Below, piece by piece: positions 1 through 11,379 of a stretch of DNA of 64,000 bases; the stretch's first letter is position 1, and the number at the start of each line of letters is the position of its first letter. The position numbers and the translations under genes are program-made. The DNA comes from Prostheceraeus crozeri (lineage: Eukaryota; Platyhelminthes; Polycladida; Euryleptidae), in NCBI GenBank assembly GCA_907163375.1, contig CAJQUW010011528.1, positions 62,001 through 126,000 of the forward strand. Direction: 5' to 3'. The notes beneath the pieces are model-generated. The model did no database searches. It saw only the letters and a program-made list of their open reading frames with translations, and had not been told where the DNA came from.

Positions 1-490
1 GCGAAATTGATAAGTGTTTTGTACTAGTAAATCAAATTTTTGTGTAAACATGTAACATATGTACATGTAAGGTAATTAGTATTTTCAAAAATAGTTAAGC
101 AGGACATTAAATTTGACTATAGGTAATAACTGTGCATGATGACGCCACGTGAGTTGCAAAACATGATGTTGGACAATCGCTATTAATGAAATGGTCGTGG
201 GGAGAAAGACTCAAAAGCAGCTGCAGTGACCAAAGAACGCAAGCGAGCTGAAGGATTACGCAAGTTATGCGGCGGACTGGAGATCTACAATCAACAAACC
301 CAGGCGCAACATGGTAGTGTTCTCACGACCGGTGACTATAAAGTGAGAGACAAATCTCTGTTTACCGACACACACAGACACATATCCTCTATTGAGTCTG
401 ACACGCGAAAGTTTTAGAGAGAGCCTATGAGCCGTTCCACAAAAGTTATCTTCGGTACGTGCTTGTTCTCTTTGTTGAATTGACTTGTGC
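1..490. other. left flank, no firm gene
   Basis: This is unique-looking sequence to the left of the first Polinton. A short plus-strand open frame at 226-417 is basic at its start and has no convincing in-frame ATG context or recognisable domain. It could be a host exon or chance. Nothing else can be supported here. Confidence 0.3.
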
Positions 491-496
491 TGCGCT

Positions 497-1437
497 AGTA
501 GTAACCCCGTGGCAGACGCAAGCGCAAAATGTGAAATGCTCAGTCATCAGGCTGACTCAGCCCCCCCCTCTGGCAGGAAGGTGAGGGACATGGTCAAGGA
601 TGTGTTGAGAGGAATGGGTCCGAGAGGAGGAAACTGTTCCCTCCCCCCCCTGGAAGGAAGGAGTGTTCGGGTAAGGGAAGGAAGGTGATGTGTGAGGGAG
701 TGAGTGAGGAAAGGGCGGGTGATGGCGGTGTTGGGATGAGAAAAGTTGGAAATCGACTGGAAGGAGGCCTCGGATGAGAAAACGGAGTGCAGATTCAGAC
801 TCTACGTGAAATTCTACATCTGTGGTGTGATTTCCAGCGACATCGGATAGAAAAAGTTCTGACCCCCCCCCCCTCCTGCCAAACTTCCAACTTTGGTTGT
901 AGACATCGTAGAAAGTCGTGCAATAGCTCATTTGAAAGCTAAAAGTGAGAAAAATGCAGTGGAAAGCTCAGTTTGGGCTAATTTTCTTGGGTTTAGGGAG
1001 GAAAATGGCAAGAAACCGTCAGACTTGGAAAAGGCAGGTGTTGGAGGTTTTGGGATGAGAAAGTCCATTTTTCGACATGAAGGAGTGCTCGGATGGGAAA
1101 ACGGAGTGCAGATTCGGACGTTTTGGCCACTTTTGGGTCTAGGAACTTCTTCCCAACTCAATTGGATAGAAAAAATTCTGACCCCCCCTCGGCAGCGATC
1201 TTCTAACTTTGGTTGTAGACATCGTAGAAAGTCGTGCAATGGCTCGTTTTAAAGTTGGGAGTGAGACAAATTCAGTGAAAAACATGGCTTGTTCGTATCT
1301 GCCTTCGCTTAGAGGTGAGACGTTACTGAAAATGTTGGACCATGGCGAAAAACGACAGCGTTAGAATGTTTATGAAAATCGCTCTAGCGGGTGGAGCAAG
1401 CGTCGGACGGAAAAACAGAGACCAGATTTGGCATCAG
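497..1437 (+). repeat. Polinton 1 left terminal inverted repeat
   Basis: This arm of ~941 bp pairs with 17807-18745 on the opposite strand. It is itself built of imperfect tandem blocks of about 300 bp. Each block ends in a run of 7-12 C residues (near 562, 645, 868 and 1183; another run lies just inside the arm near 1466). Two blocks share the phrase around TTTGGTTGTAGACATCGTAG (near 890 and 1210). Confidence 0.93.
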
Positions 1438-2349
1438 CGTCAAATTTGTGACAAATAATCTTTTGACCCCCCCCCCTCTTATCGACTGCATATTCACAGG
1501 GTATATAAGAATGGGATCGGTAGAGGAATTTCACTAAGTTGAGAAACTGACTACAGGTAAGTCGTTTCTCTTGAGTTCCGATATCGGACTTCTGACTTTC
1601 CATTGCTGATAACAGCTGAGGTGTCAGACTTATAGGTTAGTCAGTATAGCATGACTGACCATTTGATGATAGTAGGCCGAAATCTTCAAACGGCTATAAC
1701 TTTGCTTCTACAAGTCTTTCAGACTTGATTCAAAAAACATTCGACAGCTCTTGCTGTGCTGTAGGTGACAGACTTCTTATAAACGTTTTATCAGTAGTCC
1801 TAAAATAGTGAAAAATTTAAATTCATATTTAATGATAATAATTAAAGTTTTTGAATAAATAGCAGTCGTTTATGAGTCTCTGTGACTTGGGTCGTTTCCT
1901 CTTGTAAATAACTCCACCGGTTTTCATGTAAAAATCGGGGCCGGGATACCAACACAGTGACATGACGCACGCTCTGTCCGCTCGAGGTTGGATTTGTGGG
2001 TCGAGGCCTTGGAGCTGGGATAAGATCCCCTCTGAGTAATGCCTGTAACGGATTCAAGAGCTTAACACCCAAAACGGTTGCTGGCTTGCTATCAGGCCTT
2101 CTTCGTTTAGCCTCAGTAACTCAGGCTTGGCAACGTCTATCGTTTGTCATTGTAACTTGGTAAAAATGGGACGGTTACTGCAAGCATTGACGTCAAACCT
2201 TTTCGCGTCATAGGGGAATCCGTCTTTGTGTTGGGAGTTGGTAGCAGAAAGCACGGTGACTGCCGATGCCCATACTTGGTAAAACTTCTGTTGTCAAGTT
2301 AAAAGCATGGCCAAATAAGGAAGGTCTGAATCATGGCTTTGTGCTCGCT
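1438..2349. promoter_or_regulatory. TATA promoter and 5' splice site just inside left terminal repeat
   Basis: A TATA box (GTATATAAG at 1501-1509) is followed by a leader and a good donor site (CAG|GTAAGT, intron starting at 1557). This suggests a rightward transcript that begins just inside the repeat. The rest of the interval to 2349 shows no coding potential. One TTGCTATCA motif lies at 2086-2094. Confidence 0.5.
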
Positions 2350-2597
2350 TGGTATATAAACCGCGACTTTTCTCTAGTCTTCCCTCCTGTTTCAAGTTGC
2401 AAGACGAACGGTGAGTGCTCTGACAAGGTTTGCTATCAAACTTTGGGATATAGGATAAAGCTAGGAATCATACTCTTTAAATTTTATTCCAACGTTTGCT
2501 ATCAAATGTTTGGTGACTTAGTCTTTCAATCCATATCAGCAAGTAGTATCCTATAAACACTTGCTATCAAATTTTACTCTATCTTTATAGAATTATC
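2350..2597 (+). promoter_or_regulatory. promoter, leader and 5'-UTR intron of the first plus-strand gene
   Basis: The TATA box TATATAAA lies at 2353-2360. A donor site follows at 2411 (ACG|GTGAGT) and an acceptor ends at 2590 (CTTTATAG), seven bases before the ATG at 2598. Inside the inferred intron TTGCTATCAA recurs three times at about 65-bp spacing (2430, 2496, 2561). The splice sites are read from the sequence; their use is inferred. Confidence 0.55.
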
Positions 2598-3569
2598 ATG
2601 ACTAAGCAGTGTAATGCTGGAATGCTGGTTGGAAAATGCAGCTGTGGCCGTATCGCACGAGGCAGCGATCTTAAGAAACATCTAAAGGCTAAAGAGGGGA
2701 CGATGGGCCATGAGAGGAAGATGATGTTGAGGCTGTGTGTGTCTTGTCGGGTATGTGCGATGGGGGATGAGGCAGAGTTTATGAAGGCGCATTTGCAGTG
2801 TGAGAGTGGGAACATCGGAGAGAAGGGGTTCAAGACGTGGTTTGAGGGAGAGTTGTTGGAAAGGGAAGAGGTGAGGAAGGCGGTGGCAACGATTGAGGAC
2901 GTGGTTGGGGAGAAACTGGTGACGAAGGCGAGTGATGAGAGCTCGAGTGAGGAAGTTGAGTTGAGAGCGAAAATGAAGAAGAAGGATGACGTTGATTTGG
3001 ATGCGGTGATGGAAGATTTGTTTGGGGATATAGCGGATTTGAAGGAAGAGTGGGAGGGGAAGGATGTGGCTAAGCCGATGGCATCGTCATCGCCACGGCA
3101 GGAAGAAGGGTGGGATACGAATGCATTTGTTAGGTTGAAGGATCATGTGATGGGTTTGGAAAGTGTAAATAGAAAAGTTTTGAAGGAGAATGAAGAGTTG
3201 GTGGCGAAGGTTGAGGGGTATAGGGCAACGAGGGAAGAGTTGGAGAGCTTGAGAAAGAAGGAGAAGGAATGGATGGCGGAAAGGAGCGAGTTGATGAGGA
3301 AGGCAGGTTTGGTGGAGAGTTTACAGGCGAGTGTGTCGAGGAAGGATGAAGAGATAAAGCGGATGCGAAGCGTGGTGAAGGAGACGGAGGAGGTGAATGG
3401 CGTGAACAAGAGGTTGACGGGTGAAGTTGAGCGACTGCATGAGCGTTTGAAGTGTCGAAAAAGGAGAGTATATGAGGTTCATATTCCCCTCTTTGAGAAT
3501 AACATATGTGATGTCCCCACAATCACCAGCGATTTGAACGAAACGCAGTTGTGTTACGAGGGGGATTGA
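2598..3569 (+). CDS. Polinton 1 protein A: Cys/His-rich head plus long coiled coil
   Basis: This open frame encodes 323 residues. The first ~75 residues hold paired cysteines and a histidine (C-S-C-G-R near residue 14, then C-V-S-C-R-V-C near 48), which suggests a small zinc-binding domain. Residues ~85-300 are very rich in Glu, Lys and Arg with heptad-like leucine spacing, so a long coiled coil is likely. It sits directly after a TATA box and a 5'-UTR intron, and a further donor/acceptor pair (about 3652 and 3714) suggests another intron near the 3' end. No family is recognised. A structural or DNA-binding role is possible but not shown. Confidence 0.55.
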   Translation: MTKQCNAGMLVGKCSCGRIARGSDLKKHLKAKEGTMGHERKMMLRLCVSCRVCAMGDEAEFMKAHLQCESGNIGEKGFKTWFEGELLEREEVRKAVATIEDVVGEKLVTKASDESSSEEVELRAKMKKKDDVDLDAVMEDLFGDIADLKEEWEGKDVAKPMASSSPRQEEGWDTNAFVRLKDHVMGLESVNRKVLKENEELVAKVEGYRATREELESLRKKEKEWMAERSELMRKAGLVESLQASVSRKDEEIKRMRSVVKETEEVNGVNKRLTGEVERLHERLKCRKRRVYEVHIPLFENNICDVPTITSDLNETQLCYEGD

Positions 3570-3944
3570 GTTCGCTGCCTCCACATGACGATGCATATCA
3601 ATGGAGAGCTTGATGACTTCGTCGTCAGAAAAGTTAGAAAGGAGGTTCCCAGTAAGTCTATTCAACATAATTATTTTTTGTAGCTCATCTAATCTCCTAT
3701 TATTTTCCTTTCAGAGTGTTTGCAGTAGTAGTGTCGGTGGACGGAGAACGACCCATGGGCTCTTTTAAGGGCCAACCTTCTAATGCAGCTAAAGCGGTCC
3801 CAAGCCCGCCACATATCCTCGGATATGGAATGCAGAGGGGAAGAAAAATGATGAATGGAATTAAATGGGAGGACATTCATGCGCCACACGCAACACATCA
3901 CAGACTTCTCTCTTTGCTAGTGAACAAGCTCTTGTCAGTATTGT

Positions 3945-4510
3945 GCAAAGGTTTTACTGCAGCGCAGGTTGATGTATAGTTAGAAAAGTTTGATCATGAC
4001 GTATATTCGTAAGTCTAGTCAGAAACTTCATCATGTTGCACAAATGTTTTACTGCATCACAGGTTGATTTATAGTTAGAAAAGTTTGATCATGATGTTTT
4101 ATGAAACACATGTCATAAAGTGTAAGCGCTAGTGTAGTCAACTAGTTTTACTGTGACGTATGTTTGTGAAACTAAAGTTTGATCATCGAACTTTATTCGT
4201 GAGTGTCATCAGAAAGTGTATCATGGTTTGTAAAAGCAAAGTTTAGTATAGTCAAATATTTTTACTGTAACACAGGTTGATGTATAGTTAGAAAATTTGA
4301 ACATGACGTTTTATGAAACACACATGTCATGAAATGCAATCGTTAGTGTAGTCAAATAATATTACCGCGACGCACGTTTGTGAAAATAAAGTTTGATCAT
4401 TGACGTATGACTGACCGAACTCACCACAGCACTAGAAAGTTTTAGAAGGTTTTACTGCACAGTGTAGATTGTCTTGTAACTTTCTTTCACAGTGTTAGAA
4501 AGTTTTATTG
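3945..4510. repeat. degenerate tandem repeats between converging genes
   Basis: Several imperfect copies of a phrase around GTATAGTTAGAAAAGTTTGA alternate with others around ACATGTCATRAARTG, with roughly 100-200 bp periodicity. The block lies between the plus-strand gene A and the minus-strand gene ending at 4691. It holds no gene. Confidence 0.65.
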
Positions 4511-4690
4511 GAGACGGTTGGCAAATGTTCCCTTATTAGAAAATTCAAACTTCATGACTGTTAGATTCGCTTCATCAGGTTTACTAAAAGCAGTTTTCTA
4601 CTGCAATGAGAGTTTAGAATGTTATATGAAAACAGTGTTCACCACAGCACTAGAAAGTTTAGCACAACACAAGTGTCATGAAAAAATACT

Positions 4691-5143
4691 TTATTTGGTC
4701 TTTGATTTAACATCATTGAAACCGACTTTACTAATAGCAATGACAATATGCTTTATTTTATTCAGAAGCAAATGATCGCCGTAACCATGAAAGTTGTCCA
4801 ACCGAGAAATAATCTTCCGCAGATGTCGTGTATAAAACTCAGAAGCATCAGTAACATATTCTTCTCCATAGGAACAAAATTGAAAATCAACACTTTCCAC
4901 TACTTCACCTTCTGGAAAATGAATGTAATTGATATGTGCAATTAAATGAGCCTTGATGAGACTGTCTTTGAAATAAGATATCAATTCCGTAAATATTTCT
5001 CGTGTGTAGTCTAAACATGCTTCCAATTCTGTCTCCTCCCTTTGAAACTCAAGGATGTAATCTTGTATTAAGCCTCCGAAGCTCTCTTGATGAAAACGAA
5101 TCGAGCAATCATCATGTTTCAATGTATTGATTTCAGGTGCCAT
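4691..5143 (-). CDS. Polinton 1 family-1 protein, copy 1
   Basis: This 150-residue protein is of unknown function. It shares a pattern with the proteins at 14722-15168 and 17400-17816: F-H-x-x-S/G-F-x-G followed by D-Y/W and F, a leucine-rich helical stretch, an A-H/Y-I segment, an F-x-S/G-Y segment, and an F-Y-x-R-H motif near residue 104. The ATG at 5143 is used because similarity to the relatives begins soon after it. No transmembrane segment or known fold is evident. The long helix-forming composition and multiple copies suggest a structural or host-interaction protein, but this is only inference. Confidence 0.65.
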   Translation of the reverse strand: MAPEINTLKHDDCSIRFHQESFGGLIQDYILEFQREETELEACLDYTREIFTELISYFKDSLIKAHLIAHINYIHFPEGEVVESVDFQFCSYGEEYVTDASEFYTRHLRKIISRLDNFHGYGDHLLLNKIKHIVIAISKVGFNDVKSKTK

Positions 5144-5280
5144 GGTTGAGTCTATTGCTAAACATCATTTTGCCTAACACGATTTCAATAACGCGTTACA
5201 AATGTGCGTGCACACATCGGAAACTCTAGCTCGTCTGTGATTGGACGAGAGGTCTGATCCATTCACCGCTTAGGAAAATC

Positions 5281-5781
5281 TTATAAAAGGCAGTGCACCA
5301 GCTTCGCTCTTCATATTTATCTTTCACAAGATGAGTGTCGGTGAGCTCCTGCTATCAGGTTGTTTTGACTTGCTATCAAGTTGAATAGTCTCTTGCTATC
5401 ACATCTTCTGCTCATAAAACATATCATCGCTGTAATACCTCCTTTGCTCGAGCGTTCCTTCGGGACAGTGGGTACTGCCGTAGTGGGATTGCGTTGCACG
5501 GGTTGTTCGTCGTTTGTTAGACCGAAACCTCTGAGCCGTTGCTCATGTTGGGCGTTCGACTTCATACTCAACGTGACGCTTTCTCTCGCCAGGTCAGAGT
5601 ACTTTAGCCATTCGACGAAGGTTAGTCTTTATGATATGGAGTAGAGTGAAATGTAACTCATTAGATGTCACTTCAATGATTGTTCCCAAACGTTGACTAG
5701 GCAAATGAAACGATTCTCATCTTTCCTTTTCAGTGATTGAAATCCACGAGCGTACTACCGTGTAATCTACAATCGTTAAAA
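5281..5781 (+). promoter_or_regulatory. promoter and leader of the zinc-finger/polymerase transcription unit
   Basis: A TATA box (TTATAAAAG at 5281-5289) is followed by a leader and a donor site (GTCG|GTGAGC, intron from 5341). Just inside the intron TGCTATCA recurs three times at ~21-bp spacing (5349, 5371, 5393). It is the same motif found three times in the leader intron of gene A. The ATG of the next gene is at 5782. Confidence 0.5.
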
Positions 5782-7084
5782 ATGGAGTTTACAAAAATTG
5801 AAAATTATCGCATTGCTGCTGAGATGGAAAAGGCTACCATCGAGCAATGTAAGTATTTGTATCAAGATTGACTCTATTACTAACATCATTAGGGCAGACA
5901 TCCTCATTAAAATCAAGAGCCCCTCCCTTATGTTGTTCATGTCTAAACCGAATCCAAATTTTACCTCGGCTTATCTTTGCTGTCATTCTTTTTCAGTACA
6001 TGAAGCATTCGTAATGGGGAACCCGTCCCCCAAGGAGCAATCGGGGAAGCCTATGAGCGGCTTGGCAAGTGTAAGTATCCTCACCTATGAGAGTTGGAAT
6101 GTCATGTTTTAGCACTTCTGCATCCGTATAGCTTACTCTCTATCATTATTATCTCCGCAACCTCTAATCTAATCTCTCTTTTCTCTCTACAGATATGGCG
6201 AAGAAGAAGAAGTGGGAGGAAGCCGCGAGGCGGAGATTCGAAGCTGAATTTCCGGCCCTACCTTCCCGATCATCTACCTCCGCCCAAGCTGCGACCCCTT
6301 TCTCGGGCATCGTTATCGCCCCACCTCCACCGCTACCAGCTCCGGTACCTGTGCCCGTCCCTGCGCCAGTCCCTGCTCCTCGCCATCACGTCCCTCCGTC
6401 ACCCTTCCACCCTCGGCTCGTGTCCCTCTCCTGTTTCCTCCACGTCCATCCTTGCTGCCGGAGTTACAAGTCTTTAGATGGTAAGTAATCGTGATTGCGA
6501 AATAGGGGGGCTAAGACTTCAAACTTGAAATGTTGATCATGTTACTAATCTCTTTTCTCTTTTTCTCAACAGATCTGGCGGCCTACCTCCTGGACGGTGA
6601 CATTCCCTCCCGTCCCATCGTCATCCCGGCATCACCACCACCCCCTGCAGCGACCGACCTCCCTCTCCTCTCCGTCAAGTCGGTGGAGAGATTGTTGGAG
6701 CAGGAGGAGTTGGAGATAGTGGGAGAGGAGAGGGAGATGGAAGTCGAAAAGAAGCAGGACTTTCAATGCCAACGGTGTGACAGGGTCTTCGCCTCAGCCT
6801 ACAGTTTGAGGCGTCACACCGCTGGCCGTGCCTGCAGGGGAGGAAAGCGCCGACCGATCCCTCAACGGCCCAAGTGTGAAGGTTGTGGACGCGCGTTCTA
6901 CAGCAGCACCAACTTGCGAGTCCACATCGAAGGCGGTTCCTGTGGCAGTGTGAGGCAACCACCGACAACAAAAGGTAGGAAGCATCCTTCATCGCACGTC
7001 GGCTTTTCCTGTTCTTCGTGTCAGAAGACCTTTCCTACAGAGTTTGTTCTTTCTTTGCACACACTGTCATTCACATTCCACTGA
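5782..7084 (+). CDS. Polinton 1 spliced C2H2 zinc-finger protein
   Basis: Several exons are separated by short introns with clean GT-AG borders: donors near 5850, 6070 and 6481, acceptors near 5996, 6192 and 6571. The third exon begins with a Lys-rich head and a long Pro/Val/Ala run. The last exon has an acidic stretch and then three C2H2-type fingers, at C-Q-R-C..H, C-E-G-C..H and C-S-S-C..H (about 6768-7065). It directly precedes and overlaps the DNA polymerase region, so it may be the amino-terminal part of the polymerase gene, which in Polintons often has zinc fingers. Its own function is unproven; DNA binding is likely. Confidence 0.6.
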
Positions 7085-10000
7085 GCTTTACACTGACAAC
7101 AACGTCACTCTAAGGCTGAGCAAGTTTTCCCTTGAGAGGCTCGTTCGCGATTATCAGTTAGAAAGCTCTGAAGCTGTGCAGGACAATCATCCTTTCTTCA
7201 TGAATCATATAGGCTTAATTCATCAAATGTTGGCGAGCTTAGATAGATTTTTACTTAAGGGCATGTTCTATCTCACTGCTCGTTTCAATAAGGTAGACAG
7301 TAGCACGGGAGAAGTAGAGTCCACTGTGACCATTAGGATAGCCTCCTGTGCTGCTGATCTCATAGGTGATGTAAACGAGTGGATAGGGAGACATGCGACC
7401 TATCTCGTCAGCAACTTAAATAAATTTAATGAAAGAGACAGCGGTCTGGTCTTTGATGGGATAGAGAAGGTAGACATCAAAATTAATCTTTTAGAAAATT
7501 TACAAGGGAGTGGTTGTTTCACCCTCCCCAAAGCACTGGCTGACAAAAAGGCTGTCATTAATGTGGAATGTCAGTCCAAGTGTTTCAAGTATGCCGCCCT
7601 CTACATTCTTCACTATAATGATATAGATAAGGATCGTCAAAGAGTCACCAAGTATCGTGAATGGGAGGATGAGCTTAAGTTTGACGGGTTAGATGTCAAT
7701 ACATTAGACTTTAAAGGCATCGCCCAATTTGAAAAAATGAATAACATTAAGATTGTCATCCATCTCTGGGAAAAAGGTCTGAAGGGTGTTAGGTATAACA
7801 ACCGCCAAAGTAACTTCGACCGGGTTGTCAATCTCCTCCTAGTCTATAGCGACAACCACCCAGAATGGCATTATTATGGCATTCCCAAAATTTCAAAGTT
7901 ATACCATCATCAAACTGCATATAGGAACAATTCCTACTACTGTGATCGCTGCACACGGCGCTTTAGGTCAAAACCATTTTTTGAAGAGCATTACGAGTGG
8001 TGCTCTCGGGGTAAACTTCAAATGGAAGTCATGCCCAAAGATAAATTTTTTAGGTATGAAGAAAACGGCAATGAGCTCAGTCCCATATGTACCATCTATG
8101 CGGACATTGAATGTTAAATTGAACAAGAAGATCTAAGTCATGAGCCAGCAGCCATTGCCTGCTATGAAGTCTGGCATCCATATTATAGGAACCAAAATAA
8201 GATGCATGTGTGGCAAGGCGAGGAACGCGTTGAAAACTTCCTCAACTTTTTAGATAGGAAAGCCCGTTTTCATCAACGCCATAAAACGGAGCGAACTAGA
8301 AAAACCATGTGCTTCACAGAAGCCGATAAATCAAGTTTGATAGGACCACGGAATGTCCCCGCTGCTGTTCATCCTTTGATGATCAGCAACGTAAGAAAGT
8401 GAGGGACCATTGCCATCTCAGTGGTAAATTTAGGTCTGCCTTATACAGTAAATGCAATATGAGACTTAGGCTCAAACGGCGAACGCTCCCCGTCATCTTT
8501 CATAACTTTAAATGTTATGATGCTCACATCATCATTCGCCATGGATTCGGTAAAATGAAATCCTGGTCATCCAAAGTGACTGCACAAAGTAAGGAAAAAT
8601 TTATGTGCATCACTGCCAAAGTACGAGTAGATAAGACAAAGGAGGGGAAGCCTGTCTTCTATGACATAAAGTTTCTAGATAGCCTTCGATTTATGTCTTC
8701 TTCCTTAGCCGCGTTGGCTAATAATTTAGAAACACTTCCCTCACTCAACATTTAAAGAAAGACTATCCCAACATAATTGAAAGTCTCATGCAACGCAAAG
8801 GGGTGTTTCCTTATAGTTATTTTAGTTCAATGGACACATTGAAAGAAACATGCCTTCCATCCATCGATAAATTTAAAAATGATTTGAAGGGTGAGGACTG
8901 TTCGCTGGATGACTATAGGCATGCAGAGCAAGCATGGTTAGAATTTAGGTGTCGCAATTTGGCAACTACATGCTTGCCTACTTAAAATTAGACGTCTATC
9001 TGTTGGTTGACGCGCTTGAGACTTTTAGGAAAGTCACATTAGAACAGGACGCCCAAGACCCCGTCCATTTTGTTAGTCTGCCAGGTCTGTCCTATCAGTC
9101 AGCCTTCAAGATGACGAAAGAGAGCATTCATTTACTGCAAGATGCAGAAATGTACACGTTATTTGAACGTGGTATTAGGGGTGGCTTAACATTTGTCAAC
9201 AAACATGTCAACAGCACCCAAGACATAGGATCGACCACGCATTTAATGTACATAGACCAAAAGAATTTATATGGGAGTGCATTATCCAAGCCTTTGCCAC
9301 AGTCTGACTTCCAATGGGTAGAGCCCCATGACATTGAACACTTCTCCAATCCAGCACACATCATGGCGCTGGGAGATGAGGCCGACATAGGTGTGATGTA
9401 AATGCACAATATCTGTGATGTAAATGCCAACCAATTTAAAAAGCTTTTTCATTTGGATCGCATAGCTCGTAGGTGGGCATCTGTATCTGCAAATGTCCCC
9501 AGCCTGCAGAACATGCTAGACAAATCATGTGTGAAACTTATACGCAAAATTGCAAGAGACAAAGAGACTCATCCGCTGGCAGATTTTTTCATCACACGCG
9601 ACCAGAAAACCGATATTAGACACACCAGGCAGCTTCTACCGCTCCGTCGACGCTCTGCCATGTACAATTCCTCGTTTGTAAAGTATTCCGTACATTCATG
9701 AATTTGCCACTGCATTGAATTCCATCATGTCATTACCGCCATATGTTTTGACCAATAAAGATCTATTATTATTATTATTATTATAGATTATTTATTTGAA
9801 GTCGACCTCATCTATCCAGACTGCATTAAGAATGGGACCGTTGATTTTCCTCTCGCACCCGAATCTGGCATAGTCAGTCCAGATATGTTCTCTCCCTTTA
9901 TGGAAGAACACAATAAGAAATGTGAGGCGGAAAATGACTTAAACTATAAAGCCACTAGGAAGTTGTTGCTCACCCAATTGAACAAGCAGCATTACATCGT

Positions 10001-10994
10001 GCGCTATTCCATCCTCAAATTCTATCTAGGTATGGGGATGCGACTTGACAAAGTTCATCGCGCTATCCAGTTTAGGCAGAAGCCCTTTCTAAAACCGTAT
10101 ATAGAATTTAATAGTAAGAAACGGGCTGAATCCAAGAATCCTTTCGAAAAGGACTTCTTTAAATTTAAGAATAATGCCCTCTTTGGTAAAACCATGGAGG
10201 ATGTAAGAAAGCGCATGGACTATCGCATCGTAACTGATCCGGAAACGAGTATCAAGTTATGTCGCTCGCCGTTGTTTTGCCACCATGATGTCATTTCCGA
10301 AGACATCACTAGTTTTAAAATGTTAAAATGTAAAATAGAACTTTGTAAGCCCATTTATGTCGGTCAAGCTGTCTTGGATCACTCCAAGTTAGAAATGTAT
10401 AAGTTATTTTATCACACTTTTAAGACATGTCCACTTCTCCAACGTGTGGAATTAGTAGGAGGTGATACAAACAGCTTCTTCCTAGCTTTGACAACCACGA
10501 GCCAAGTCAAGCAGGAAGACATTTTAAATTATTTAGCACCCAAGTTTGATAGTTCCAACTATCCCACTGACCATCCGCTTTACTCTACCTCAAATAATGC
10601 GAAGCTTGGCTGCTTCAAGGATGAGTGTGCCGGCAAACAGATAAAGGAAATGATCTTGCTTCGCCCCAAGATGTACTCCATGAAGCTAAAATCCTCAGAG
10701 CTTTCTATAAAACGGGCGAAAGGCATCTCGAAGTCAATCGTTAGAAAAATGACACATAGGGACTATCAAGATGCCTTAGATTCACTTAAAATTAACAAAG
10801 TAGAAATGACCATTTTAAAATCTCAGTCGCATCAAGTCAGAACAACGACGTTTAGGAAACGAGGTCTCTCAGCTTGGGAAGACAAGCGATGCTGGATGAG
10901 TCCTAACCACTCATTACCGTACGGCCATCCAGACACTCATCTACCTCCAACCAAGAGACAGAAACTTTCTCCTCCTCCGACCGGCGATGTCTGA
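7044..10994 (+). pseudogene. pPolB: Polinton 1 protein-primed DNA polymerase B (fossil)
   Basis: This region encodes a family B DNA polymerase of the protein-primed type that replicates Polintons. An amino-terminal region with a Cys/His finger (C-D-R-C..H..C, about 7940-8005) leads to the exonuclease I motif Y-A-D-I-E-C (about 8098-8115). The exonuclease II segment C-Y-D-A-H-I-I-I lies at about 8515, and the exonuclease III motif Y-L-K-L-D-V-Y at about 8980. Polymerase motif A reads Y-I-D-Q-K-N-L-Y-G (about 9250), motif B N-N-A-L-F-G (about 10170), and motif C has the G-D-T core (about 10460). A LINE fragment interrupts it at about 9393-9784. The gene is broken at several points. Confidence 0.9.
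9393..9784 (+). mobile_element. 5'-truncated LINE 3' end inserted in the polymerase gene
   Basis: This frame encodes the last ~95 residues of a non-LTR reverse transcriptase (CR1/L2-like), typical of the C-terminal region just before the stop. It is followed by a short 3' UTR, AATAAA at 9756-9761 and an (ATT)n tail at about 9766-9784. The polymerase sequence stops just before and resumes just after. The LINE is severely 5'-truncated and cannot move itself. The exact 5' junction is blurred by a short local repeat (GTGATGTAAATGC at about 9393 and 9415). Confidence 0.75.
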
Positions 10995-11259
10995 TGATGA
11001 ATGCTTCCTCTCTGTTGTGGTTGATGTTTCGCTTTTTACTCCATGGCGCTTTCTATGGGGTGTTGTGAGTGAGTTCCTTGTAACATGCGTCCAACTCCTT
11101 ATTACTTCATATCATGGCTTACATACCAAATGGTTTTTTCCTGACGTTGTTTTCTCCCTGCACATCAGTGACTTTGTTTTCTCCATGCATATCAGTGACT
11201 TTGTTTTCTCCGGTGATGTGAGCCATAAAAACTTTGTTTTCTGCTACCATCAGTATTAA
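10987..11259 (+). other. weak open frame overlapping the polymerase end
   Basis: This 90-codon frame overlaps the last 8 bases of the polymerase. It is hydrophobic, and its end is made by a 33-bp direct repeat encoding H-I-S-D-F-V-F-S. No family is recognised. It may be a small membrane protein or simply read through a repeat. Confidence 0.25.
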
Positions 11260-11379
11260 CTATGTGCAGTGCTATGAAAATCGGTTGTGATGATGAATAA
11301 CATATCATGTACAGACTGTGTCGTTTTCCTTTTGACATAAAGATGGGATTCTCACTCATTAGACAGAAGTAAAAATTTT

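Noticed and set aside
557-1252. Open frames of 103-124 codons on both strands in the left terminal repeat (and matching ones at 18005-18695)
   Set aside because: They occur on both strands of a repeated, poly-C-containing arm, have no domain, and are duplicated simply because the arm is.
3130-3668. Three minus-strand frames across the end of gene A
   Set aside because: They are Ser/Pro-rich shadows of the Glu/Lys coiled-coil frame on the other strand. The part at 3470-3668 reads somewhat protein-like but has no start context or partner exon.
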